Source of the DNA: SZUA-430 sp034440355
Lineage (GTDB): Bacteria; Pseudomonadota; Alphaproteobacteria; Micropepsales; Micropepsaceae
Direction of reading: 5' to 3'
DNA length: 64,000 bases
Assembly (NCBI GenBank): GCA_034440355.1
Contig: JAWXBY010000039.1
Location: 1-64,000, forward strand
The notes beneath the pieces were generated by a model that did no database searches, was not told where the DNA came from, and was given only the letters and a program-made list of their open reading frames with translations. Positions within the stretch are counted from its first letter, which is position 1, and each line of letters begins with the position of its first letter. This document shows positions 8,541-17,683 of this stretch, in pieces. Position numbers and translations under genes: made by a program.

Positions 8541-8912
8541 ATGGCACTTTCACGGGAAGATCTATTCGCGCGTCGCCAACGGCGCACCCGCATCAAACTG
8601 CGCAAGGTCTCCGGCCTGCGTCCGCGCCTGTCCGTGTTCCGCTCGTCGAAACACATCTACGCGCAGATCATCGACGACACGAAGGGCGTGACGGTGGCTT
8701 GCGCCTCGACGCTCGACGAAGAAGCGAAGAAGACGCTGACGAAGGGCAACGGCGCCGATACGGCTGCGGCCGCGATCGTCGGCAAGCTCGTCGCCGAACG
8801 CGCGAAGAAGGTCGGCATCAAGGATGTCGTCTTCGATCGCGGAGGTTACATCTACCACGGCCGAGTCAAAGCGCTCGGCGACGCTGCCCGCGAGGGCGGT
8901 CTGAACTTTTGA
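8541..8912 (+). CDS. rplR: 50S ribosomal protein L18
   Basis: 5S rRNA-binding protein of the central protuberance. It has 123 residues, with RPRLSVFRSSKHIYAQIIDD and the C-terminal VVFDRGGYIYHGRVKALGDA typical of the family. Spacing to rpsE is 14 bases. Confidence 0.98.
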   Translation: MALSREDLFARRQRRTRIKLRKVSGLRPRLSVFRSSKHIYAQIIDDTKGVTVACASTLDEEAKKTLTKGNGADTAAAAIVGKLVAERAKKVGIKDVVFDRGGYIYHGRVKALGDAAREGGLNF

Positions 8913-8926
8913 AGGAAGATTAGACA

Positions 8927-9526
8927 ATGGTCGCGGAAGAAAGAGAACAACGTCGCAAGCGCGGTGGCGGCGACCGTGATCGCGGTGGCGATCGCGGCGG
9001 TGACCGTGACCGCGGCGAGTTGGTCGACAAGCTGGTCCACATCAACCGCGTCGCGAAGGTGGTGAAGGGCGGCAAGCGTTTCGGCTTTGCGGCTCTCGTC
9101 GTCGTCGGCGATCAGAAGGGCCGTGTCGGCTTCGGTCACGGCAAGGCGCGCGAAGTGCCGGAAGCCATCCGCAAGGCGACTGAGGCCGCAAAGAAATCGC
9201 TGATCCGCGTTCCGCTGCGCGAAGGCCGCACGCTGCACCATGACGTCACCGGCCATTGGGGCGCGGGCAAAGTGGTTCTGCGTCCGGCGCCGCAAGGTAC
9301 GGGCATCATCGCCGGCGGTCCGCTCCGCGCCGTGTTCGACGCGCTCGGCGTCCACGACGTGGTCGCCAAGTCGGTCGGCACCTCGAACCCCTACAACATG
9401 GTCCGCGCGACCTTCGATGCTCTGAAGGCCGAATACAGCCCGAAGATGATCGCGAACAAGCGCGGCAAGTCGGTCGCCGACATTCTTGCGGCGCGCCGTC
9501 CCAACGCCGAAATCTCGGCCGAGTAA
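8927..9526 (+). CDS. rpsE: 30S ribosomal protein S5 with Arg/Gly/Asp-rich N-terminus
   Basis: Small-subunit protein at the mRNA entry channel that affects translational accuracy. The S5 core is normal: a double-stranded RNA-binding-like domain (LVDKLVHINRVAKVVKGGKR, FGFAALVVVGD, GRVGFGHGKAREV) and the C-terminal domain with GGPLRAVFDALGVHDVVAKS and NPYNMVRATFDAL. It is preceded by about 35 residues containing repeats of the type RGGD/DRDRGG. Total 199 residues against a more usual 165-190. Confidence 0.97.
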   Translation: MVAEEREQRRKRGGGDRDRGGDRGGDRDRGELVDKLVHINRVAKVVKGGKRFGFAALVVVGDQKGRVGFGHGKAREVPEAIRKATEAAKKSLIRVPLREGRTLHHDVTGHWGAGKVVLRPAPQGTGIIAGGPLRAVFDALGVHDVVAKSVGTSNPYNMVRATFDALKAEYSPKMIANKRGKSVADILAARRPNAEISAE

Positions 9527-9531
9527 CGCAC

Positions 9532-9768
9532 ATGACGATCCGCACCTCCGAAGGTCGCCCGAAGACGAAGACGATCACGATCCAACAGGTCGCCAGCCCC
9601 GCGCGCCGCGAAGAGGGTCAGCGTCAGACGTTGATCGGCCTCGGCCTCGACAAGATGAACCGCCGCAAGACGCTCGAGAACACCGACTCGATCTGGGGCG
9701 CGATCTGCAAAGTCCGCCACATGGTGCGCGTCGTCGACGACGCGAAACCCGCACGCAAAGCAGGCTAG
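9532..9768 (+). CDS. rpmD: 50S ribosomal protein L30
   Basis: Small large-subunit protein. The ATG at 9532 gives 78 residues. The core ITIQQVASPARREEGQRQTL then IGLGLDKMNRRKTLENTDSI then GAICKVRHMVRVV is L30. Short extensions at both ends make it longer than the usual 60 residues. It starts five bases after the rpsE stop and is followed by rplO after two bases. Confidence 0.96.
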   Translation: MTIRTSEGRPKTKTITIQQVASPARREEGQRQTLIGLGLDKMNRRKTLENTDSIWGAICKVRHMVRVVDDAKPARKAG

Positions 9769-9770
9769 TT

Positions 9771-10352
9771 ATGAAACTCAACGAAATCCGCGACAACGAA
9801 GGCGCTCACAAGCGCTTCAAGCGCATCGGCCGCGGCTCGGGCTCCGGCAAGGGCAAGACGGCCGGCCGCGGCGTGAAGGGTCAAAAGGCCCGCACCGGCC
9901 ACCACGGCATGTTCGGCTTTGAAGGCGGCCAGATGCCCCTTCACATGCGTATCCCCAAGCGCGGCTTTAACAACATCTTCGCGCGTAAATTCGCCATCGT
10001 GAACCTCGGCACGCTCCAGAAGGCCGTCGAAAGCGGCAAGCTGAAGGCGGGCGACACGGTCACGGCTGAGACGCTGGCGACACAGGGCATCGCCCGCAGC
10101 GCCAAGGACGGCATCCGCCTCCTTGGAAAAGGCGAGCTGAAGACCCAATTGAAACTCGAAGTCGCTCACGCCTCCGGCTCGGCGATCGAAGCGGTGAAAA
10201 AGGCGGGCGGCCACGTGAAGGTGCTGGGCGTGAAGGCCAAGCACGTCACGCGCAAGGATCGCGCCCCCGGCAAGCGCGCTCAGCGTCGCGTCGACTCCGC
10301 CAAGAAGCGGTCTGATCGCGCAGCGGCCGCCAATCAGGCGAAACAGGCATAG
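9771..10352 (+). CDS. rplO: 50S ribosomal protein L15 with basic C-terminal tail
   Basis: Large-subunit assembly protein. ATG 9771 gives MKLNEIRDNEGAHKRFKRIG, followed by the glycine-rich GRGSGSGKGKTAGRGVKGQK and MHMRIPKRGFNN-like QMPLHMRIPKRGFNNIF segments of L15. At 193 residues it is longer than the common 145-160, due to about 35 extra residues rich in Lys, Arg and Ala after the L15 fold (beginning near VTRKDRAPGKRAQRR). Confidence 0.97.
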   Translation: MKLNEIRDNEGAHKRFKRIGRGSGSGKGKTAGRGVKGQKARTGHHGMFGFEGGQMPLHMRIPKRGFNNIFARKFAIVNLGTLQKAVESGKLKAGDTVTAETLATQGIARSAKDGIRLLGKGELKTQLKLEVAHASGSAIEAVKKAGGHVKVLGVKAKHVTRKDRAPGKRAQRRVDSAKKRSDRAAAANQAKQA

Positions 10353-10364
10353 GGGCGGTTCGCC

Positions 10365-10402
10365 GGGCGGCCCTCAGCAGGCAGGGCAACAAGGGCCGCC
10401 GG
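10365..10402 (+). promoter_or_regulatory. Hairpin in the rplO-secY gap
   Basis: The 71-base gap between rplO and secY contains the complementary arms GGCGGCCCT and AGGGCCGCC, able to form a nine-base-pair stem. No T-run follows, so it is not a classical terminator; it could affect read-through or secY translation. Function is inference only. Confidence 0.35.
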
Positions 10403-10423
10403 GCAACCCAAGGAGTATCTTGA

Positions 10424-11757
<1,334 letters not shown>

Positions 11758-11761
<4 letters not shown>

Positions 11762-12381
11762 TCGTTGTCCTTTTCGGTCCGCCGGCGGCTGGCAAAGGCA
11801 CGCAGGCCAAGCGCATCCACGAGAAATATGGGATCGCCCATCTCTCGACGGGCGACATGCTGCGCGCCGCCATCGCCCAGGGGACCGAGATCGGCAAGAA
11901 GGCCAAGGCCATCATGGACAAGGGCCTCCTGGTTCCCGACGAGATCGTGGTTGGGATCATCGCTGAGCGTATCGTCGCACCCGACTGCGCCAAGGGCTTT
12001 GTCCTCGACGGTTTCCCCCGCACGGTGAACCAGGCCAAGGCCCTGGACGAGATGCTCAAGGGCAAGACCCTGGCCGTCGACCACGTGGTCGTCATGGAGG
12101 TCAACGAGGCCGAGCTCATCAAACGGGTCGAAAACCGGGCCGAGGAGGCCCGCCGCAAGGGCGAGCCCGTCCGCGCCGACGACGACCCGGAAACCTTCAA
12201 GAAGCGCCTGGCGGTCTACAAGGCCGAAACAGCCCCGATTCTCCCGTATTACGAGGCTCAGGGTAAAATTCGCCGGGTCGACGGCATGAAGTCCATCGAC
12301 GAGGTGACCGCCCAAATTGACGCGGTCCTCGGCGGTGGAAAACAGGGGAAAAGTTGGCTGGGCAAATGGTTGACCGGCTAG
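11758..12381 (+). CDS. adk: Adenylate kinase
   Basis: Interconverts ATP + AMP and 2 ADP. The 207 residues show the P-loop GPPAAGKGTQA at the N-terminus, the AMP-binding HLSTGDMLRAAIAQGTEIG and the GFPRTVNQA motif. The LID region is of the short type (VENRAEEARRKGEPVRADD) without the zinc-binding insertion. Overlaps secY by four bases, the usual spc-operon arrangement. The 3' end contains the predicted -35 box for the following operon. Confidence 0.97.
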
Positions 12382-12397
12382 AAAAACCGCCTATATT
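12370..12397 (+). promoter_or_regulatory. Predicted housekeeping promoter of the alpha operon
   Basis: TTGACC (12370-12375) and TATATT (12392-12397) are separated by 16 bases, close to the sigma-70 consensus. The -35 box lies inside the last codons of adk. This would give rpsM-rpsK-rpoA-rplQ its own transcript with a leader of roughly 115 bases, in line with the 137-base adk-rpsM gap. Confidence 0.6.
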
Positions 12398-12518
12398 CCG
12401 CGCCTTCCGTATCAGTCGGGCGCGGACGCTACCTCCGGGGCACCGGGGCTGGCGTAATTCGTCATTGCACCCAGCGTTATCGCACAACGTGAACTGACAG
12501 GAATTCAGGAGAGATTTC

Positions 12519-12896
12519 GTGGCTCGCATCGCAGGCGTGAACATTCCGACCAACAAGCGCGTCCATATTTCGCTGCGCTACATCCATGGCATTGGCCCGG
12601 TCAATGCGGTGGAGATCTGCAAGAAGGTCGGCATCGCGGAGAACCGCCGCGTGAACCAGCTGTCGGACGCTGAAGTGATTCAGATCCGCGAAATCATCGA
12701 CCGCGAGTTCGTCGTCGAAGGCGACCTTCGCCGCGAAGTCGCGATGAACATCAAGCGCCTCATGGACCTCGGTTGCTACCGCGGTCTGCGTCACCGCAAG
12801 GGCCTGCCGGTCCGCGGTCAGCGCACGCACACCAACGCGCGCACGCGCAAAGGCCCCGCGAAACCGATCGCCGGCAAGAAACAGGCGACGAAGTAA
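12519..12896 (+). CDS. rpsM: 30S ribosomal protein S13
   Basis: Small-subunit head protein contacting P-site tRNA and the intersubunit bridge. It has 125 residues from a GTG start preceded by AGGAGAG: (M)ARIAGVNIPTNKRVHISLRY. The C-terminal LRHRKGLPVRGQRTHTNARTRKG is the S13 signature. First gene of the alpha-operon section. Confidence 0.98.
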   Translation: MARIAGVNIPTNKRVHISLRYIHGIGPVNAVEICKKVGIAENRRVNQLSDAEVIQIREIIDREFVVEGDLRREVAMNIKRLMDLGCYRGLRHRKGLPVRGQRTHTNARTRKGPAKPIAGKKQATK

Positions 12897-12938
12897 TCAA
12901 TTCGCCGGCCCGCCGGCACAAAGGACAAGAGCAGAAAA

Positions 12939-13331
12939 ATGGTGACGGAAAAGAAAGCGCGCGTGCGCAAGAAAGAGCGCAAGAACATCACGTCGGGCGT
13001 CGCCCACGTGAACGTGACGTTCAACAACACGATGATCACGATCACCGACGCGCAGGGCAACACGATCGCCTGGTCGTCGTCGGGCACGATGGGCTTCAAG
13101 GGTTCGCGCAAGTCGACGCCCTATGCCGCCCAGGTCGCGGCCGAAGACGCCGGCAAGAAGGCGATGGAGCACGGTGTGCGCACGCTGGAAGTCGAAGTGA
13201 TGGGTCCCGGTTCAGGCCGCGAAAGCGCGCTGCGTGCGCTGCAGGCCGCGGGCTTCACCGTCACCACGATCCGCGACGTGACGCCGATCCCGCACAACGG
13301 CTGCCGCCCTCCGAAGCGCCGCCGCGTCTAA
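12939..13331 (+). CDS. rpsK: 30S ribosomal protein S11
   Basis: Small-subunit platform protein. It has 130 residues, with the family stretches GVAHVNVTFNNTMITITDAQ, GNTIAWSSSGTMGFKGSRKS and the C-terminal TTIRDVTPIPHNGCRPPKRR RV. Directly upstream of rpoA. Confidence 0.98.
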   Translation: MVTEKKARVRKKERKNITSGVAHVNVTFNNTMITITDAQGNTIAWSSSGTMGFKGSRKSTPYAAQVAAEDAGKKAMEHGVRTLEVEVMGPGSGRESALRALQAAGFTVTTIRDVTPIPHNGCRPPKRRRV

Positions 13332-13376
13332 CGCATAAAGCATCCCCCCGATTTGCATTCGCCGAAGGAAGACCCC

Positions 13377-14090
13377 GTGATCGAGAAGAACTGGCAAGAA
13401 CTGATTAAGCCGCAAAAGCTGCAAGTGGAACCCGGCGCCTCGGCCCGGACACAGGCAGTGGTCGTGGCCGAACCGTTGGAGCGCGGCTTCGGCTTGACGC
13501 TCGGCAACTCGCTGCGCCGCGTGCTTCTGTCGTCGCTTCAGGGTGCGGCCGTCACGTCGATTCAGATCGACGGCGTGCTGCATGAATTCTCGTCGATCCC
13601 CGGCGTCCGCGAGGACGTGACCGACATCGTGCTGAACATCAAACAACTCGCGCTCAAGCTTCACAGCGAAGGTCCGAAGCGTCTGGTGCTCAAGGCCGAA
13701 GGTCCGGGCGAAGTGAAGGCCAGCCAGATCACGGCCGTCTCCGACGTCGACATCCTCAATCCGGATCTCGTGATCTGTAACCTGGATCACGGCGCGCGCA
13801 TCCGCATGGAGCTGACGATCAACTCCGGCAAAGGCTACGTCGCCGCCGAGCGCAATCGTCCCGAAGACGCGCCGATCGGCCTCATCCCGGTCGACGCGCT
13901 GTTCTCGCCGGTCCGCAAGGTCTCCTACCGCGTCGAGAACACGCGTGAAGGTCAGATCCTGGACTACGACAAGCTGACGCTCACGCTCGAAACCAACGGC
14001 GCCATCACGCCGGAGAACGCTGTCGCTTATGCGGCGCGAATTCTTCAGGACCAGCTCTCGATTTTCATCAACTTCGAAGAGCCGCGCTAG
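13377..14090 (+). CDS. rpoA: RNA polymerase alpha subunit, N-terminal domain; frame ends at an in-frame TAG in the linker
   Basis: The N-terminal domain dimerises and scaffolds assembly of beta and beta' subunits. The GTG at 13377, preceded by GAAGGA, gives (M)IEKNWQELIKPQKL and 237 residues through LSIFINFEEPR. The dimerisation stretch FGLTLGNSLRRVLLSSLQG and the rest of the domain look intact. A TAG at 14088-14090 then ends translation exactly where the flexible linker starts, and the remaining linker and C-terminal domain continue in the same frame at 14091-14393. TAG is a real stop for other genes here (for example rplP, rpmC, rplN). Possible explanations are a sequencing error, a truncated alpha, read-through, or a split subunit. 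Confidence 0.9.
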   Translation: MIEKNWQELIKPQKLQVEPGASARTQAVVVAEPLERGFGLTLGNSLRRVLLSSLQGAAVTSIQIDGVLHEFSSIPGVREDVTDIVLNIKQLALKLHSEGPKRLVLKAEGPGEVKASQITAVSDVDILNPDLVICNLDHGARIRMELTINSGKGYVAAERNRPEDAPIGLIPVDALFSPVRKVSYRVENTREGQILDYDKLTLTLETNGAITPENAVAYAARILQDQLSIFINFEEPR

Positions 14091-14393
14091 AAGAAGACCG
14101 AAGAGCAGAAGACGGATCTGCCGTTCAACCCGGCGCTCCTCAAGAAGGTCGACGAACTCGAACTCTCGGTGCGTTCGGCCAACTGCTTGAAGAACGACAA
14201 CATCGTCTACATCGGCGATCTCATCCAGAAGACGGAAGCCGAAATGCTTCGCACGCCGAACTTCGGCCGCAAGTCGCTGAACGAGATCAAAGAAGTGCTG
14301 GCCTCGATGGGTCTCCACCTCGGCATGGAAGTGCCGGGCTGGCCGCCTGAAAACATCGAAGAACTGGCGCGCAAGTTTGAAGATCAATACTGA
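14091..14393 (+). CDS. rpoA: RNA polymerase alpha subunit, linker and C-terminal domain (in frame after the TAG)
   Basis: The C-terminal domain binds UP-element DNA and activators. The frame continues unbroken for 100 codons after the TAG: LPFNPALLKKVDELELSVRS, ANCLKNDNIVYIGDLIQKTE, MLRTPNFGRKSLNEIKEVL and the end ENIEELARKFEDQY are a complete, well-conserved domain with no decay. No ATG lies between the TAG and the domain; the first usual start is GTG 14169, already inside the first helix, and a CTG lies at 14118. Independent translation would therefore need an unusual start. Conservation of this part argues that it is still used as one protein with the part before the TAG, or that the TAG is an error. 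Confidence 0.75.
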   Translation, partial: KKTEEQKTDLPFNPALLKKVDELELSVRSANCLKNDNIVYIGDLIQKTEAEMLRTPNFGRKSLNEIKEVLASMGLHLGMEVPGWPPENIEELARKFEDQY

Positions 14394-14432
14394 GCGCTTG
14401 ATCGCGCCAGCACAGAATAGGGAACGACTGCC

Positions 14433-14861
14433 ATGCGTCACGGTTCAGCGGGCCGCAAACTCAACCGCACCAGCAGCCACCGCAAGGCGCTGTTCGTCAA
14501 TCTCGCCTCGGCGCTGATCAAGCACGAGCAGATCACCACGACGTTGCCCAAGGCGAAGGAACTTCGCCCGGTGGTCGAGCGTCTGATCACGCTGGGCAAG
14601 CGCGGCAAGACCGACCTGCACGCGCGTCGCCAGGCGCTCTCGCACCTGCGCAACGACAACGTGATGGTGCAGAAGCTGTTCGACGTGCTGGCCCCGCGCT
14701 ACGCGACGCGCAAGGGCGGCTACACCCGCGTGCTGAAGGCGGGCTTCCGCCACGGCGACGCCGCCGACATGGCGGTGATCGAGTTCATCGACCGCGACGT
14801 GGAAGCCAAGGGCAAAGACTCCGGCCCCGTCCAGGCGACGCAAGAAGAAGCGAACGCTTAA
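14433..14861 (+). CDS. rplQ: 50S ribosomal protein L17
   Basis: Large-subunit protein at the tunnel exit. It has 142 residues beginning MRHGSAGRKLNRTSSHRKAL, with the L17 stretches ALIKHEQITTTLPKAKELRP and DNVMVQKLFDVLAPRY, and an acidic/Gln-rich tail. Last gene of the ribosomal block; GGGAACG precedes the ATG, and a strong terminator follows 26 bases after the stop. Confidence 0.98.
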   Translation: MRHGSAGRKLNRTSSHRKALFVNLASALIKHEQITTTLPKAKELRPVVERLITLGKRGKTDLHARRQALSHLRNDNVMVQKLFDVLAPRYATRKGGYTRVLKAGFRHGDAADMAVIEFIDRDVEAKGKDSGPVQATQEEANA

Positions 14862-14881
14862 ATCAATCCGGCGAAAGCCAG

Positions 14882-14913
14882 AAAAAAGGGCGACCCGCGG
14901 GTCGCCCTTTTTT
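14882..14913. terminator. Bidirectional intrinsic terminator of the ribosomal operon
   Basis: The palindrome GGGCGACCCGCGGGTCGCCC (14888-14907) is followed by TTTTTT and preceded by AAAAAA. It can stop transcription from rplQ on the + strand and from the enoyl-CoA hydratase gene arriving on the - strand. Confidence 0.92.
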
Positions 14914-14932
14914 GTTTGCACCAGCGGAAAGA

Positions 14933-15733
14933 CTACCGCCCTTTGAACTCGGCCTTGCGCTTCTGCAGGAACGCGCCGACACCTTCCGCGAAATCTTCCG
15001 CGCGCCCGGCATCCTTCTGCGCCTGACGCTCCGCGTCGAGCTGCTCTTCGTACGTGTTGTTGGGGCTATCCCAATAGAGCTTGCGGATCAGACCAAGCGC
15101 GACCGTCGGCCCCGCCGCCAATTCCTCCGCCAGCTTCATCGCTTCCGGCATCAACGACGCGTCGTCATAGACGCGGTTGATAAGACCCCACTCAAGCGCA
15201 CGCTCGGCGCTCAACTTCTCGCCCATCAGCGACAACTCCTTCGCGCGCGCCAGACCGACAAGGCGCGGCAACAGCCACGTCGAGCCGCCGTCGGGCACAA
15301 GACCGATGCGCCGGAACGCCTGCAGGAAATACGCGGACTTCGAGGCCAAGATCATGTCGCCCATCATGGCGAAGCTCATGCCGACGCCGGCCGCCGCGCC
15401 GTTGACCGCGGTCACGAACGGCATCTTCAAATTCCGCAGCCGCCGCAGGAAGGGATGATAGGCCGTCTCCAGCGCCGCTCCCGCATCGCGCTCGCGCGCG
15501 CCGAAATCGTTCGAGCCCGCGCCGCCACCCAGATTGGCACCGGCGCAAAACCCGCGGCCCACGCCCGTCATGACAAGCGCCCGTAAGCCGGTCTCCGGCT
15601 TCTCGACATAGGCAAGCGCACCCATCAAGCCCTTGAGCATCTCCGGACTGACGGCGTTCATCACCTCAGGATGATTGAGCGTCAGCACCCCGACGCGGCC
15701 GTGCAGGTCGACTTTCACCCGTTCGAATTCCAT
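14933..15733 (-). CDS. Enoyl-CoA hydratase/isomerase family protein, PaaG-like
   Basis: Crotonase-fold enzyme of 266 residues. The oxyanion-hole segments GRGFCAGANL (about residue 60) and NGAAAGVGMSFAMMGDMILA (about 110-130) are present. The stretch AFRRIGLVPDGGSTWLLPRL resembles PaaG, the epoxyphenylacetyl-CoA isomerase, in which the aspartate of this loop is catalytic; the usual first hydratase glutamate is not evident. A role as a CoA-ester isomerase or in a beta-oxidation-like pathway is therefore more likely than simple hydration, but the substrate is unknown. It lies 14 bases downstream of a second, related gene, so the pair forms an operon. Confidence 0.88.
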   Translation of the reverse strand: MEFERVKVDLHGRVGVLTLNHPEVMNAVSPEMLKGLMGALAYVEKPETGLRALVMTGVGRGFCAGANLGGGAGSNDFGARERDAGAALETAYHPFLRRLRNLKMPFVTAVNGAAAGVGMSFAMMGDMILASKSAYFLQAFRRIGLVPDGGSTWLLPRLVGLARAKELSLMGEKLSAERALEWGLINRVYDDASLMPEAMKLAEELAAGPTVALGLIRKLYWDSPNNTYEEQLDAERQAQKDAGRAEDFAEGVGAFLQKRKAEFKGR

Positions 15734-15747
15734 GGAAAGCGTCTCCC

Positions 15748-16551
15748 TTATTTTCCTTTGAATTGTGCTTCGCGCTTGGTCAGGAAGGCGGTCACGCCCT
15801 CGCGAAAATCTTCGGTATCGCCCAGCGTCTGCTGCACGCGCCGCTCAAGCTCCAGCTGCTCGTCCAGCGTATTCAGCGCCGCCGCATCCAACACACGCTT
15901 GATCTCGCCGAACGCTTTCGTCGGCCCCTTGGCCAAACGCTGCGCCAGCGCGTACGCCTCATTCAACAACTGATCGTCGGCGACGGAAGCCCAAATGAGA
16001 CCCCATTCGGCAGCCTTGTCGGCCGGCAGCCGATCGCCCAGCAACGCAAGCGCGCGCGACCGCGCGCGGCCCAACAGCTGCGGCAACAGCCACGTGCATC
16101 CCATGTCGGGGACGAGCCCCAACTTCGGTCCGAACACCTGGACGAAATAAGCCGACTTCGCTGCCAGCACGATATCGCCCGAAAGCGCCAGACCAACGCC
16201 GCCGCCCGCGGCCACGCCGTTCACGGCGACGATCACCGGTTTTGGAAACCCGGTCAGATCGCGCACGAGCGGGTTGTACCCGATCTCCATCGAATGCGAG
16301 ATGCCTTCGCCGACAGACCGCTGCACGCCGTCCGCGAACCCCGCATTGGCGAGATCGGCGCCCGCGCAAAAGCCGCGCCCCGCACCGGTGACCACAAGCA
16401 CCTTCACCGACGCATCCGGCGCAAGCGCTCTCAGCGCCGTGCGGACATCGTCGATCAAACCCTTGTTCAGACTATTCAGTGATTGCGGACGGTTGAGCGT
16501 CAGTGTCGCAACGCCGTCCTTCGTTTCGACGAGGATATTTTCGTAAGCCAT
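15748..16551 (-). CDS. Enoyl-CoA hydratase/isomerase family protein, PaaG-like (paralogue)
   Basis: A second crotonase-fold protein of 267 residues, upstream gene of the pair. It has GRGFCAGADL, NGVAAGGGVGLALSGDIVLA and the PaaG-type loop FGPKLGLVPDMGCTWLLPQL. It ends LTKREAQFKGK, very like the end of its neighbour (LQKRKAEFKGR), so the two look like a tandem duplication that diverged. No other phenylacetate-pathway gene is nearby, so the true substrate cannot be fixed from context. Confidence 0.88.
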   Translation of the reverse strand: MAYENILVETKDGVATLTLNRPQSLNSLNKGLIDDVRTALRALAPDASVKVLVVTGAGRGFCAGADLANAGFADGVQRSVGEGISHSMEIGYNPLVRDLTGFPKPVIVAVNGVAAGGGVGLALSGDIVLAAKSAYFVQVFGPKLGLVPDMGCTWLLPQLLGRARSRALALLGDRLPADKAAEWGLIWASVADDQLLNEAYALAQRLAKGPTKAFGEIKRVLDAAALNTLDEQLELERRVQQTLGDTEDFREGVTAFLTKREAQFKGK

Positions 16552-16624
16552 GAGCGCAAACCCGAAGCAATTTCGCTTCAGGCCACCATAAGCTCACGCC
16601 AAGCGCAAGGCGAGCGGCGCTCGC

Positions 16625-17683
16625 CTAGTTGCTGGTCTTCATCTTAAGTTCCGTAGCGTTAAGCGCCGTCTCGGCTATCACGCGATTGCGGCCCGAACGT
16701 TTGGCGGCATAGAGGCACGCATCCGCGCGGCTCAACGTCTCCGCAATCGGCTCACCCACGACGTATTTCGCCACGCCGATCGACAGCGTGATCGAACCCA
16801 GCGTCTCGCCCGTCGACCGCTTAACAATCTTCTTCGACTCCACGGCCGCGCGAATGTGTTCGGCGACGGTCGTGGCGCTTTCCAGCGAGGTCTGCGGCAG
16901 CGCGACGACGAATTCCTCGCCGCCGTAACGCGCCGCCGTATCGCGCCCCTTGGTGTTTGACTTGAAGCACTGCGCCACCAGACGAAGCACTTGGTCGCCC
17001 GTCGCATGCCCCCACGTGTCGTTGAATTTCTTGAAGTGATCGACGTCGCCGATGAGCAAACAGAGCTGGTCATGCCCGTCGGCCGCGCCGCGCACGGCAA
17101 GCGTCATCCGCTCGTCGAAGCCGCGCCGGTTCAATAGGCCGGTCAGCGAGTCGACACGGCTCTCCTCGCGAATGCTCTCAAGCCGCTGGCGCAGAGATTT
17201 GATCTCGCTGCTCGACGTCTTGAGCTCGCTCTCAAGCACCTTGTGCTTGACCTCCATGGCGCGCGTCGCGGCGACGACGCCTTCGATGATGAGTTTGAAC
17301 TGCGTCATGTCGCCGTGATGCAGTTGCTGCGTTGCGACGGTCAACGTCTTGCCGTAGGTCGCCGTATCCTGACCCGTACTCTCCAAAACGTGTGCGAACT
17401 TCTGCAACTCTTCCTGCAGTTTCGCGCCCATGTCGTCGACCGCGGTCGTCAAGTCGCCGCCGAAAAAGCGCATATGAAGGTCGCGCATGCGCGCTGCGTC
17501 GGTCGCATGTCCTTCCTGCACGGCGGTGTCCAACGCGTCGATCAGCTCTTGATTGAGACCGGACGCATAGTTGAACCAGAGCTCGTATTGCGGCGGCGTC
17601 GGCGGCGCTTTGTACTGGCGCATGAGCTCCACGGCGCGGTCGCTCAAGGCACGCGCGTGATCCGGCATTTCCCAATAATGCAC
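16625..17683 (-). CDS. Diguanylate cyclase (GGDEF domain)
   Basis: Makes cyclic di-GMP from two GTP. The 352-residue protein has an N-terminal helical region of about 170 residues without transmembrane segments, including a probable coiled coil (LKTSSSEIKSLRQRLESIRE), then a GGDEF domain (about 180-340). The active-site motif is RYGGEEF, so catalysis is expected. The inhibitory I-site, usually RxxD, reads KGRD at the same distance, so feedback inhibition may be weakened. The protein looks cytosolic; the N-terminal part may sense a signal or dimerise. It is divergent from the aldehyde dehydrogenase gene. Confidence 0.92.
   Translation of the reverse strand: MHYWEMPDHARALSDRAVELMRQYKAPPTPPQYELWFNYASGLNQELIDALDTAVQEGHATDAARMRDLHMRFFGGDLTTAVDDMGAKLQEELQKFAHVLESTGQDTATYGKTLTVATQQLHHGDMTQFKLIIEGVVAATRAMEVKHKVLESELKTSSSEIKSLRQRLESIREESRVDSLTGLLNRRGFDERMTLAVRGAADGHDQLCLLIGDVDHFKKFNDTWGHATGDQVLRLVAQCFKSNTKGRDTAARYGGEEFVVALPQTSLESATTVAEHIRAAVESKKIVKRSTGETLGSITLSIGVAKYVVGEPIAETLSRADACLYAAKRSGRNRVIAETALNATELKMKTSN

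Noticed and set aside
13377..14393. Reassignment of TAG as a sense codon in this organism
   Set aside because: Many genes in the window end in TAG followed by unrelated sequence and a new gene start, so TAG is a normal stop here.
14888..14907. CRISPR-like or operator palindrome after rplQ
   Set aside because: A single palindrome flanked by A and T runs between convergent genes is better explained as a bidirectional terminator. No spaced repeats exist in the window.
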